Positions 7,314 to 15,513 of a stretch of DNA of 64,000 nt are shown one piece after another (position 1 is the first letter of the stretch; each line of letters begins with the position of its first letter). The translations under genes and the position numbers were made by a program. The stretch is from Salinibacterium amurskyense (GTDB taxonomy: Bacteria; Actinomycetota; Actinomycetes; Actinomycetales; Microbacteriaceae): positions 1-64,000 of the forward strand of contig NZ_PGFH01000001.1 of assembly GCF_002797685.1 (NCBI RefSeq), in the 5' to 3' direction. The notes below the pieces were generated by a model. That model ran no database searches. It was given only the letters and a program-made list of their open reading frames with translations, and had not been told where the DNA came from.

Positions 7314-8342
7314 TTAGATCGCACCCCGCGGGCCCTGGATCAGATCATCGTGATGAATTTGGGCAACGTTGGGGTGCGCCCGCATTCGGTAGCGGAGGGC
7401 ATTGTCTCCGTACGTTTCGAGGATCGGGCTGTTCGTGGGGTCGAGCGAGAGTCCGCGCGCTTGAGCGGCGAGCTCGGGTGGCAGCTGCAACTGCGGCATC
7501 ACGGTGTCGAGAGCCGGGTTGAAGAAGAACGGGATCGAGATGCGATCATCGCCGATCAGAGGGGAGATGACGCGGTGCAGGGTCGCCTTGAGATAACCCT
7601 CCGTCGCGAGTTCGAGCATCTCGCCGATGTTGACGACGAACGCACCCGGCTTGGGCGGGACATCCACCCACTCGCCCTGGAAGTCGACCTGCAGGCCGCC
7701 CTTGCCCGGCTCCACCATGAGCAGCGTGAGAACGCCGCCATCGCGGTGGGCACCGACGCCCTGCTTGGGCTCCGGGTTGGATTCACCGGGGTACCGCACG
7801 ATCTTGAGCTGCGGGAACGGCTTCTCCGCAAAGGCGTGATCGAACACGTCCTCCGGCGCACCGAGCGCTTGGGCCCACGCGCGCAGCAGGCGCAGTGAGA
7901 CAGCGCTGAGCTTGTCGTTCCACTCGTTGACCAACTCGCGAAGCTGCGGCACGGCATCCGGCCACAGGTTCGGTCCCTCGAGGCGCCAGTAGTCAGCGAG
8001 CCCGGCAGCGTTGTCGACCACGTCGCGCTCGGGGCCCACGTCGATCTGTTCACGCCAGTCGGTCTTGCCCTCGGTCAGCTCGCCACCCACTCGCGTGTAG
8101 CCGCGGAACTGCGGGCTGTTGACATTCTCAACAGCCAACTTTTGCTCAGCGGGCAGGGCAAAGAACTCGCGGGATGCCGCAAGCAGGTCATCCATCAACG
8201 ATTCTTCGACACCGTGACCAACGAGGTAAAAGAACCCCACATCATGGGTCGCACACAGCAAATCATCCCGGAATTTAGCGGCCGATTCGGGGCCGCCATC
8301 AAGCAGCGAGAGGTCAATGACTGGGAGCGCGGAATCGTTCAT
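7314..8342 (-). CDS. Isopenicillin-N-synthase-family Fe(II)/2-oxoglutarate dioxygenase
   Basis: A 342-residue non-haem iron oxygenase with the N-terminal DIOX_N region (LPVIDLSLL, GFFYLVGHGV) and the C-terminal jelly-roll core. The iron ligands are His199 and Asp201 (GAHRDGG) and His256 (TLHRV); Arg267-x-Ser269 (DDRISIPFF) binds the 2-oxoglutarate carboxylate. Bacterial members hydroxylate or desaturate small molecules and the substrate cannot be read from sequence. No Shine-Dalgarno is seen, and an A/T-rich AAATAT at -12 to -7 suggests a leaderless or near-leaderless mRNA. It is separated from the sugar-acid operon by a long hairpin, so a common role is not implied. Confidence 0.88.
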   Translation of the reverse strand: MNDSALPVIDLSLLDGGPESAAKFRDDLLCATHDVGFFYLVGHGVEESLMDDLLAASREFFALPAEQKLAVENVNSPQFRGYTRVGGELTEGKTDWREQIDVGPERDVVDNAAGLADYWRLEGPNLWPDAVPQLRELVNEWNDKLSAVSLRLLRAWAQALGAPEDVFDHAFAEKPFPQLKIVRYPGESNPEPKQGVGAHRDGGVLTLLMVEPGKGGLQVDFQGEWVDVPPKPGAFVVNIGEMLELATEGYLKATLHRVISPLIGDDRISIPFFFNPALDTVMPQLQLPPELAAQARGLSLDPTNSPILETYGDNALRYRMRAHPNVAQIHHDDLIQGPRGAI

Positions 8343-8432
8343 GTCACGATATTTACACGCGAAGTTTGAGAAGTTCCCATTGTTACGCTCACAGCGTGAG
8401 GCACGGGCGTCACACGATCACAGTTCGGAAAA

Positions 8433-9887
8433 TTATGCTCCGACTGCGGCGCGTTCGGGAATAACTTGCGGGTGCGTTTGCGCCATATGTTCGATCACGC
8501 GCACCACCTGGCTCGTGTACCCGAACTCGTTGTCGTACCAGACGTACAACACGAGATGCTTGCCTGTGCTGATCGTGGCGAGCCCGTCAACGATGCCCGC
8601 GCGGTGCGAACCGATGAAGTCGCTCGACACGACCTCGGGCGAATCGATGAAGTCGATCTGCTGCTGCAGGGTCGAATCCAGCGAGAGCCCGCGCAAGTAG
8701 CGGTTCACTTCTTCGCGGGTCGTCTCGGTCGCAAGGTTAAGGTTCAAAATCGCCATCGACACGTTGGGAGTCGGAACTCGGATGGCGCTGCCGGTGAGTA
8801 ATCCCGCCAGTTCCGGAACAGCCTTCGCGACTGCCTTCGCCGCACCCGTCTCAGTGATGACCATGTTCATTGGGGCCGAGCGGCCGCGGCGGTCACCGGA
8901 GTGGAAGTTATCCGTGAGGTTCTGGTCGTTCGTGTAGGAGTGCACGGTTTCAACGTGCCCATGCTCGATGCCGTAACTGTCGTTAATGGCTTTCAGCACC
9001 GGCGAGATGGCGTTCGTCGTGCACGAGGCAGCCGACAGAATCGTGTCGCCGTCTTCGATCGTGTCGTGGTTGAGGCCGTAGACGATGTTCTTGATCTCGC
9101 CCTTGCCGGGGGCGGTGAGCAGAACACGCTTCACACCCTGGGCGGCGAGGTGCTGGCTGAGGCCTTCCTGGTCACGCCAGCGGCCGGTGTTGTCGACGAC
9201 GATGGCATCCGAAATTCCGTACTCGGTGTAGTCGACCGTGGCGGGGTCGTTCGAGTAGATGACCTGGATGAGCGTGCCGTTCGCCAGGATCGTGTTGGCG
9301 TCGGTGTCGACCGAGATCGTGCCCTCGAACGGACCGTGGATGCTGTCACGACGCAGCAGGCTGGCGCGCTTGACCAGGTCGTTGTCTGATCCGCGGCGCA
9401 CGACGATGGCGCGCAAGCGCAGCCCGTCGCCGTTGCCGGCGTGCGCGATGAGGATGCGGGCCAGCAGTCGACCGATGCGTCCGAAACCGTAGAGTACGAC
9501 ATCCACGCCCGCCGGCTTGTCTTCGGCACCGTTCTTGAGCACGGGCGCGAGTTCGGTCGTCAGGAATTCACCGAGGTCGCCGCCCACTTCGCGGTAGCGG
9601 TTGACGAGCTTGGCGAGGTCGATGGATGCCGAGTTGAGGGCCATCCCCGACAACGCCACCATGATCGGCATTGTCTCTTCGATCGGAAGCTCAGCCTCGT
9701 TAAGCTGGCGAGCGAAACGGTGCGCCTTGAGCACCTCAACCGGAGACTGGTTGATGAGTCGACGCCCGTGAATCGAGGTCACGACGCCGTGGTTGCGATA
9801 CAGCCCACCGATGAGGGGAATCATTGCCTCGGCCAGTTCTTGGCGGGCATTCCATCGGTCAAATTCGTCGCTGTGTTCGCGCTGCAT
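8433..9887 (-). CDS. gapB: Glyceraldehyde-3-phosphate dehydrogenase, long GapB-like type
   Basis: A 484-residue GAPDH. Residues 1-125 form an extra N-terminal helical region absent from ordinary GAPDH of about 335 residues. The enzyme core follows, with the Rossmann loop GFGRIGR (134-140), the active-site Cys289 in SAASCTTNAISP and the later VHSYTNDQNLTD. The length and extension match the GapB type of Corynebacterium glutamicum (about 480 residues), which works mainly in gluconeogenesis. The start is ATG with GAAGGAA 4-5 bases upstream. It is transcribed alone, about 90 bp upstream of the dioxygenase gene. Coenzyme preference cannot be decided by eye. Confidence 0.92.
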   Translation of the reverse strand: MQREHSDEFDRWNARQELAEAMIPLIGGLYRNHGVVTSIHGRRLINQSPVEVLKAHRFARQLNEAELPIEETMPIMVALSGMALNSASIDLAKLVNRYREVGGDLGEFLTTELAPVLKNGAEDKPAGVDVVLYGFGRIGRLLARILIAHAGNGDGLRLRAIVVRRGSDNDLVKRASLLRRDSIHGPFEGTISVDTDANTILANGTLIQVIYSNDPATVDYTEYGISDAIVVDNTGRWRDQEGLSQHLAAQGVKRVLLTAPGKGEIKNIVYGLNHDTIEDGDTILSAASCTTNAISPVLKAINDSYGIEHGHVETVHSYTNDQNLTDNFHSGDRRGRSAPMNMVITETGAAKAVAKAVPELAGLLTGSAIRVPTPNVSMAILNLNLATETTREEVNRYLRGLSLDSTLQQQIDFIDSPEVVSSDFIGSHRAGIVDGLATISTGKHLVLYVWYDNEFGYTSQVVRVIEHMAQTHPQVIPERAAVGA

Positions 9888-10048
9888 CAGGTTCCTTCCG
9901 ACTGCACTGTCTCGGGGCGAGTGGGCGCGTTTGTGACGCGCGGCCCCGCCTCCATTGTTTCAGAGAGCGTGCACCAGAACGCGAGTGGACCCCTGCAATT
10001 CGGGCAACTGTTGAGCCAGCGCCAAAGGGAGCAGTTTTTAACGCTCAG

Positions 10049-10402
10049 TTAGTTGAGTTCCGCAGCCGCACGCACGAGATTTCGGAAGGCGTCCGGATCA
10101 ATAGTGTCGCCGTTGTGCAGATCAATCGCCCGGCGGGTCTTTGCGTCGAGGCTGCCGTTGAAAAGGCCAGCCGGGTCGTCGAGCGATGCCCCCTTGGCGA
10201 AGGTGAGCTTCACCTTGTCTTTATAGGTCTCCCCCGTGCAGATCAGTCCGTTGAGGCTCCATGCTGCAACGCCAGCCGGATTCGAGGGCTTTCTCCATTT
10301 CACTTCTTCGACGACCTCAGGCAGCGCCTCGACGATGAGAGCACGGAGCTGGTCGAGCAGTTCACTTCGCCAGTCGCTGGGGTGGGTAGTCGCGTCGCTC
10401 AT
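10049..10402 (-). CDS. DUF1801 domain protein
   Basis: A small 117-residue protein of the DUF1801/YdhG-like fold. Landmarks are LPEVVEEVKWRKPSNPAG, AWSLNGLICTGETYKDKVKLTF, a GASLDDPAGLFN loop and a C-terminal DIHNGD-like segment (here DLHNGD). The family is small and of unknown biochemical role. I chose the ATG at 10402 rather than the longer upstream frame: no Shine-Dalgarno is present, but TACAGT sits 8-13 bases before this ATG, the position expected for a leaderless start. It is divergent from dgoD and transcribed toward gapB. Confidence 0.8.
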   Translation of the reverse strand: MSDATTHPSDWRSELLDQLRALIVEALPEVVEEVKWRKPSNPAGVAAWSLNGLICTGETYKDKVKLTFAKGASLDDPAGLFNGSLDAKTRRAIDLHNGDTIDPDAFRNLVRAAAELN

Positions 10403-10460
10403 AGCGCTCACTGTACTCGCAGCCGGCCGCGATCCTCGAGGCATTCCTGCCCTCGTCATC

Positions 10461-10498
10461 GAATAGTACGATAATAGGATTTAGCAACCGAGGGGGCA
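10461..10498 (+). promoter_or_regulatory. dgoD promoter/operator region and ribosome-binding site
   Basis: The segment upstream of dgoD is A/T-rich (GAATAGTACGATAATAGGAT) and contains CGATAATA (10469-10476), an 8-mer also found over the -10 box of the dgoR-like gene (13263-13270). A strong Shine-Dalgarno (GAGGGGG) precedes the GTG at 10501. The shared 8-mer is a candidate operator for the GntR regulator. Confidence 0.4.
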
Positions 10499-10500
10499 TC

Positions 10501-11646
10501 GTGAAGATCGCACGCATCGAAACATTCCTCGTGCCGCCGCGCTGGCTCTTTGTGCGCGTCGAGACGGACAACGGCATCGTCGGCTGGGGTGAACCCGTTG
10601 TCGAAGGCCAGGCCGACATCGTGCGCGCCGCTGTCGAACAGCACGCCGAATACCTCGTGGGGCTCGACGCCACTCGCATCGAAGACCATTGGCAAGTGCT
10701 CACCCGCGGAGGCTTCTATCGCGGCGGCCCTGTCGCCTCTAGTGCGATTGCCGGCATCGACCAAGCGCTCTGGGACATTGCGGGCAAGGCGCACGGCGTT
10801 CCCATTCACGACCTTCTCGGCGGCGCCGTTCGCGACCGCATCCGCATGTATGGCTGGGTCGGCGGCGACGAGCCCTCCGAGCTGCGCGACAACATTGCCC
10901 AGCAAGTCGAGTCGGGCCTGACCGCGATCAAGATGAATGCAAGCGGGCGGATGTCGCCCCTCAGCACCGTGAGCGCCGTCGCCGAGGTCGTCGACCGGGC
11001 TGCGCTCGCCCGCGAGGTCCTTGGCCCCGACCGGGATTTCGCGATCGACTTTCACGGACGCATGACCGCGGCGAACAGCCGTCGCATCCTCCCCCTTCTC
11101 GAGCCTCACGCTCCCTTCTTTGTCGAAGAACCTGTCGTGCCCGAGAAATCGCACGTGCTCGACGGCATCGTCTCGTCAACGTCGATCCCGATCGCCACCG
11201 GCGAGCGCCTCTTCACCCGCAACGAGTTCCTTGGTCCACTTCAGGCCGGAATCGCCGTCGTGCAGCCCGATCTTTCGCACGCGGGCGGAATCTCCGAAGT
11301 GCGCCGCATCGCCGCCCTCGCGGACATGTTCGACGCTCAGCTCGCGCCGCACTGCCCGCTCGGGCCGATCGCGTTGGCGTCGAGTTTGCAAGTCGGGTTC
11401 AACACCCCGAACTTCTTGATTCAAGAACAGAGCATCGGCATCCACTACAACGTCGGATCAGACGTGCTCGAATATTTGATGGATACGAGCGTCTTCGACT
11501 TCACGAGTGGCTACATCGAGCGGCTAACCGCGCCCGGGCTCGGCATCGATATCGATGAGGCCGCTGTGCGCGCCGCCGACAAGGTGGGGCACCAGTGGCG
11601 CTCCCCCGTCTGGCGTAACGACGACGGGTCACTCGCCGAGTGGTAG
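10501..11646 (+). CDS. dgoD: D-galactonate dehydratase
   Basis: A 381-residue enolase-superfamily enzyme that dehydrates D-galactonate to 2-keto-3-deoxy-D-galactonate. Its length and sequence follow E. coli DgoD closely, including FYRGGPVASSAIAGIDQALW and the C-terminal GLGIDIDE and AEW ending. Active-site residues are in place: metal ligands Asp183, Glu209 and Glu235, and catalytic His185 (DFHGRM) and His284 (APHCPLGPIALA). The start is GTG with GAGGGGG upstream. It is divergent from an SDR and a DgoR-like regulator. The usual partners DgoK (kinase) and DgoA (aldolase) are not in the window. The 3' end, including the stop codon, is tandemly duplicated. Confidence 0.95.
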   Translation: MKIARIETFLVPPRWLFVRVETDNGIVGWGEPVVEGQADIVRAAVEQHAEYLVGLDATRIEDHWQVLTRGGFYRGGPVASSAIAGIDQALWDIAGKAHGVPIHDLLGGAVRDRIRMYGWVGGDEPSELRDNIAQQVESGLTAIKMNASGRMSPLSTVSAVAEVVDRAALAREVLGPDRDFAIDFHGRMTAANSRRILPLLEPHAPFFVEEPVVPEKSHVLDGIVSSTSIPIATGERLFTRNEFLGPLQAGIAVVQPDLSHAGGISEVRRIAALADMFDAQLAPHCPLGPIALASSLQVGFNTPNFLIQEQSIGIHYNVGSDVLEYLMDTSVFDFTSGYIERLTAPGLGIDIDEAAVRAADKVGHQWRSPVWRNDDGSLAEW

Positions 11647-11664
11647 CTGGCCGAGTGGTAGCTG
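11635..11664. repeat. 15-bp tandem duplication over the dgoD stop codon
   Basis: GCCGAGTGGTAGCTG occurs twice head to tail (11635-11649 and 11650-11664), followed by a partial third copy (GCC). The first copy encodes the C-terminal Ala-Glu-Trp and stop of dgoD, so the duplication creates a second in-frame copy of the same ending. It looks like a recent slippage event. The rest of the gap up to 11738 is GC-rich with short repeats and no gene. Confidence 0.85.
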
Positions 11665-11738
11665 GCCGACAGCGCCAGCGATAGCCGAGCCGAGCGCTCG
11701 ATTGCGGCCGCAGCAGGGCGCGCGCCAGCGAACGCGCG

Positions 11739-12476
11739 CTAAGCGCCGAGCGTTGTTGTCATACCGCCGTCAACGACGAGCGAGGCACCGGTGATGTACG
11801 AGGCACCGTCACCGGCCAAGAACTGGATGACCGAGGCGACTTCTTCAGGCTTACCCAGTCGCTGCAGAGTGGCCTGGCGTCGCGCCAACTCTTGAGCTTC
11901 AGGCCCTTGGTGATCCCACTGCCGCGTCTCGATCGATCCGGGCAGCACGACATTCACGCGCACGTGCGGGGCGTAATCGAGCGACAACTGACGGGTGAGC
12001 GAAATGAGTCCGCCCTTTGCGGCACCATAGGCAGGCTGCTCGGCCCACGACAGCACCCCGTGCACGCTCGACACATTCACCATGCTGCCGCGGGCGGCGG
12101 TGAGGGTGTCATGGAAGGTGCGCATCGCTCGGTACACGGATGACAGAGTCACCGAAAGCTGCTGGTTCCAATCGCCTTCGCTCTGTTCGTGCGCTATGCC
12201 GGTGACTTGAAAGAACGCGTTATTGACGATGACCGCGGGCGGGCGATTCGCGGAGCGCAGCTCGAGCGAGAGCTGCTGCCACTGCTCGGAATCCGCGACG
12301 TCAAGGCGATGGGCGGTCGCTGCGCCGCCGGCCGCAACGATCTCGGCGGCGACCGCGGCAGCGGCATCCACGTCAATATCAGTGACAACCACATCGTCAC
12401 CGGAGGCAGCGAAGAGGCGCGCAGCAGCAGCGCCGATTCCGTTGCCGGCGCCAGTGATGAGCACGGTGCGGGTCAT
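11739..12476 (-). CDS. SDR-family dehydrogenase, possibly galactose 1-dehydrogenase
   Basis: A 245-residue classical SDR: TGAGNGIG (8-15), Asp33 at the end of the second strand, NNAF (86-89), Ser137/138, and YGAAK with Tyr151/Lys155. It ends in VVDGGMTTTLGA. It follows the DgoR-like regulator at 31 bp in the same direction and ends tail to tail with dgoD. A natural role would be oxidation of D-galactose to galactonolactone, giving DgoD its substrate after lactone opening, but other polyol or sugar oxidations fit the fold equally. Shine-Dalgarno GGAAGG lies about 10 bases before the ATG. Confidence 0.8.
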   Translation of the reverse strand: MTRTVLITGAGNGIGAAAARLFAASGDDVVVTDIDVDAAAAVAAEIVAAGGAATAHRLDVADSEQWQQLSLELRSANRPPAVIVNNAFFQVTGIAHEQSEGDWNQQLSVTLSSVYRAMRTFHDTLTAARGSMVNVSSVHGVLSWAEQPAYGAAKGGLISLTRQLSLDYAPHVRVNVVLPGSIETRQWDHQGPEAQELARRQATLQRLGKPEEVASVIQFLAGDGASYITGASLVVDGGMTTTLGA

Positions 12477-12507
12477 GCCTGCAGCCTTCCGGTCGCGAGG
12501 GCCACCA

Positions 12508-13257
12508 TTAGAGCGCCGGCTTTCGATTCGAGACGAGTTCTGCCCCGGCCGCGTCTTTGCTCACGATGGTTTCGGAGTCACGGTTCGACTGATCCATGAG
12601 GATCTTCATCGCAGTTCCGGCTGCCTCGGCATCGCGGGCCACGATTGCGGTCACGACAGCCCGATGCTCATCTAAGAATTGCGTGGTGGTTTCGTGGGCG
12701 AAGGCGAGCTCATCGCGAGCATGCAGCGCGGGCTCGAGAACCACTTCGAAGCGTGCCAAAAGTTCGTTGCCGGATGCTGCCAAGATCGCCCGGTGAAAAG
12801 CCAAGTCAGCCTTCACGTGCGACTCGACCTCGGTGTTCTCGAAGGTCGCGGCAAGGTCGACCATTGCCGCTTCGATCTCGGCGCATTGCTCGTCACTGCG
12901 GCGTACGGCAGCGAGGCGGGCCGCAGCGGGTTCGAGCACTTGCCGCACCTCGCTGAGCTCCAGCACGAGAAGCGGATCGGGCACGCCCTCCGAACGCCAG
13001 GTCATGACGTCGCTATCGAGCAATTGCCAGCGCTCACGCGGGGTCACATAAGTGCCGAGCCGTGGTCGTGCATCCACGAGTCCCTTAGTTGTGAGTACCT
13101 TGATCGCTTCGCGGACGACGGTGCGACTGACCTGAAACTCGGTGAGCAGCGCATCCGGATCGATGATGTCTCCCGACACGAGTTCGCCCCGCATGATGCG
13201 GCGACCGAGCACGTCAACAACGTGGCCGTGCAAACCTCGACGTGAGAAAGTAGTCAT
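12508..13257 (-). CDS. dgoR: GntR/FCD-family regulator, DgoR-like
   Basis: A 249-residue transcription factor with an N-terminal winged helix (about 10-75; recognition part FQVSRTVVREAIKVL, wing RPRLGTYV) and a C-terminal all-helical FCD ligand domain carrying the metal-site residues of the family (LAFHRAIL, EHRAVVTAI). The N-terminal WQLLDSDVMTWRSEG and SEVRQVLEPAAARLAA parallel E. coli DgoR, the galactonate-responsive repressor. A TATTAT -10 box ends 8 bases before the ATG, so the mRNA is essentially leaderless. The box overlaps an 8-mer shared with the dgoD promoter, which suggests autoregulation. Confidence 0.82.
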   Translation of the reverse strand: MTTFSRRGLHGHVVDVLGRRIMRGELVSGDIIDPDALLTEFQVSRTVVREAIKVLTTKGLVDARPRLGTYVTPRERWQLLDSDVMTWRSEGVPDPLLVLELSEVRQVLEPAAARLAAVRRSDEQCAEIEAAMVDLAATFENTEVESHVKADLAFHRAILAASGNELLARFEVVLEPALHARDELAFAHETTTQFLDEHRAVVTAIVARDAEAAGTAMKILMDQSNRDSETIVSKDAAGAELVSNRKPAL

Positions 13258-13262
13258 CCCCG

Positions 13263-13270
13263 CGATAATA
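13263..13270 (-). promoter_or_regulatory. Promoter and candidate operator of the dgoR-like gene
   Basis: On the minus strand TATTAT (13265-13270) stands at -13 to -8 from the ATG at 13257. On the plus strand the same bases read CGATAATA, identical to 10469-10476 upstream of dgoD. A shared element in both promoters is what a galactonate-responsive autoregulated repressor would need. Confidence 0.45.
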
Positions 13271-13308
13271 CTGTGCTCGAGATCAGCGCGCCGAGAATGC
13301 CCCCATCG

Positions 13309-15423
13309 TCACACCCGCTTCGCCTCAATAGTTACCGCACTCTCGGGGAACAAAATGGGAGCCAAGAGCCCCTTGTCTGCCAACGCCCGTCCGGTCACTT
13401 CAGCCCCCGCGCACCACTGCGGGATCGAGCGAGCGGACGGCGGCGCTGCACCGGCCGGCTCCACAAGAGTGACGCGGTAACGCGCATCTGGGTCAAGGCC
13501 TGACAGCCGAATGCGGGCAGGGATGCTTGATCCAATGTCACGCAATTGCACGTAACTGTAGATCGCCGCGTCCTGAGACGGAGCGACGACTCCCATGATG
13601 TGCACGGGAGCATCGTCATCGCCCTGACGGACAACGCGGCCGCTGTGCAGCAGCGCGCGGTGGTCTTTGTAGTACTGAGCCCACGATGCGAGCTGGGCAC
13701 GTTCCTCTGGTGTGCACTCAGTGATGTCCCACTCAATACCCGCGTGCCCGAAGAGCGCAATCGCTGCCCGGAACTGCAGCGTGTGCACTCGCCCCGTGGT
13801 GTGGGAGCGTGTGGGGCCAATGTGCGTGCCGAGCATTTCGGGCGGAATTGCAAACATCGTGTTGCGCTGAATTCGTTCCCGTTCGAGCGCATCATTGCAG
13901 TCTGACGCCCAGAAACGGTCCGCATGCTGCGCCATCCCCAAATCAATGCGGGCCCCGCCCGAAGCGCAGGATTCGATTTCGACATGAGGATGCCGCTGCT
14001 TGATTTCATCGAACAAGCGATAGATCGCGAGCGTCTGCTCGTGCACCGCAGCATGCCCGAGATGAGAAGGTTCCACCAGCGGGCGGTTGTGATCCCACTT
14101 GATATAAGAAACCGCATTGGCGCTGAGCACCGCGTCGACTTGGCCGAGCACGTGGGCATAAGCCCCCGGATGCGTGAGGTCGAGCACTTGCTGGTTGCGC
14201 ACTTCGGCCGGGATGCGGCCGTCGGCCCCAAAGATCCACTCCGGATGCGTGCGGTACAGCTCTGAGTTTGCATTGACCATCTCGCCCTCGAACCAGAGCC
14301 CGAACTGCATCCCGGCAGCCTGCACCCGGTCGATCAGCGGAGTCAGTCCCTCCGGCCAGACGGCCGTGTCGATCACCCAGTCGCCGAGCCCCGCGTTATC
14401 GTCGCGCCGGCCAGCAAACCAACCATCGTCGAGAACGAAACGTTCGACGCCGACCTCGGCTGCGGCATCCACGAGGGCGCTGAGTTTGTCGAAGCTGTGA
14501 TCGAAGTAGACGGCCTCCCACACATTGAGGGTGAGGGGGCGAGGCGAGTTGGCCCCGAGGTGGCCGGGGCGGGCACGGAGCCATTCGTGCAGGCGGTGCG
14601 ACACCCCGTCAAAACCGTCACTGGCAAAGGCTGCCGCGACAGTGGGCGCACGGTAGCTGGCACCCGCGTCGAGGATCATCTCGCCCGGCAGCAAGAGTTC
14701 AGCTGCACCGATCTCGGTCCGGCCAGTAGCAGTGCGCTCGATCATGTGGCGAGTGTTGCCGCTCCACAGCAACCCGACGCCCCACACTGAACCGTTCTGG
14801 AACGTGGCTGCATCGGTCATCGCGAATTGCATGATGGTGGAATCGTGGCTCGTGCGGCCCTCGAGAATGTCGCGGCTCCACAGCCCTGGTTGGATATCGC
14901 GTCGGAACAGCTGCCGCTCGTTAACCCAACGCCCGCTGAAGTCGATCGACTCGGTCGCGGTGTCTGGCAGCGGAAGCCACGTAGCGAATTCCTCGACCTG
15001 CAGGCCCTCGGCGCCACTATTGGTGATCGTGGAGTCCACCAGAATCACTCCAGAGTGAGCCACCGTAAACGTGCACGTTACTCGTATGCCTGCAGCGGCA
15101 TCCTCCGACTCAAAATGCAAAGCGGTGTCGGATGCGCTCACTGTGGTCAGTTCAAATTTGTGGGTCCAGTCGGCTCCCGCCCGGTGCGCCCGCACCGCAG
15201 GGCGACCGTAGAAGCCACGCGCATTTTCGCGCCAGATGCCGGAGGGAGAGCTCACGTCACCGTTCGGAGCCATCGCTGTTTCGGCGCTCAGCACCTCAAG
15301 ATCGGCGAGCATGCCCTTCCCCCAGTCCTCGCCCCAATGGATGATGTGGGGCGTTCCGCTCGACGTGTCGACGACGAGACTGACGCCTGCTGCGCTGAGG
15401 TGGTGAAGGTTCTGCGCGGTCAT
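13309..15423 (-). CDS. Alpha-galactosidase, glycoside hydrolase family 36
   Basis: A 704-residue GH36 enzyme of normal family length, with an N-terminal beta-sandwich (1-300), a TIM barrel (300-610) and a C-terminal sheet. The catalytic nucleophile is Asp444 in YIKWDHNRP and the acid/base is Asp508 in FWASDCND. LDDGWFAGRRDD and GLWFEGEMVN are typical sugar-binding blocks. There is no signal peptide, so it acts in the cytoplasm on imported melibiose, raffinose or other alpha-galactosides. It is the last gene of the importer operon and should supply free galactose to the neighbouring galactonate genes. GAAAGTG precedes the ATG. Confidence 0.95.
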   Translation of the reverse strand: MTAQNLHHLSAAGVSLVVDTSSGTPHIIHWGEDWGKGMLADLEVLSAETAMAPNGDVSSPSGIWRENARGFYGRPAVRAHRAGADWTHKFELTTVSASDTALHFESEDAAAGIRVTCTFTVAHSGVILVDSTITNSGAEGLQVEEFATWLPLPDTATESIDFSGRWVNERQLFRRDIQPGLWSRDILEGRTSHDSTIMQFAMTDAATFQNGSVWGVGLLWSGNTRHMIERTATGRTEIGAAELLLPGEMILDAGASYRAPTVAAAFASDGFDGVSHRLHEWLRARPGHLGANSPRPLTLNVWEAVYFDHSFDKLSALVDAAAEVGVERFVLDDGWFAGRRDDNAGLGDWVIDTAVWPEGLTPLIDRVQAAGMQFGLWFEGEMVNANSELYRTHPEWIFGADGRIPAEVRNQQVLDLTHPGAYAHVLGQVDAVLSANAVSYIKWDHNRPLVEPSHLGHAAVHEQTLAIYRLFDEIKQRHPHVEIESCASGGARIDLGMAQHADRFWASDCNDALERERIQRNTMFAIPPEMLGTHIGPTRSHTTGRVHTLQFRAAIALFGHAGIEWDITECTPEERAQLASWAQYYKDHRALLHSGRVVRQGDDDAPVHIMGVVAPSQDAAIYSYVQLRDIGSSIPARIRLSGLDPDARYRVTLVEPAGAAPPSARSIPQWCAGAEVTGRALADKGLLAPILFPESAVTIEAKRV

Positions 15424-15461
15424 AATGTTTTCACTTTCGGTGGGCCGAGAGCCCAGGAAGA

Positions 15462-15497
15462 GGCGGCCGCCCGCGTACGGGGTAACGGGCGGCCGCC
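15462..15497 (-). terminator. Intra-operon hairpin between the binding-protein gene and alpha-galactosidase
   Basis: A perfect 12-bp GC-only inverted repeat (GGCGGCCGCCCG at 15462-15473 with 15486-15497) around a 12-base loop. It lies just after the binding-protein stop and 39 bases before the alpha-galactosidase start. Such hairpins often act as partial terminators or 3' stabilisers that keep binding-protein mRNA more abundant than downstream genes. No U-tract follows. Confidence 0.65.
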
Positions 15498-15513
15498 TTA
15501 GTTGTGGCAGGAG

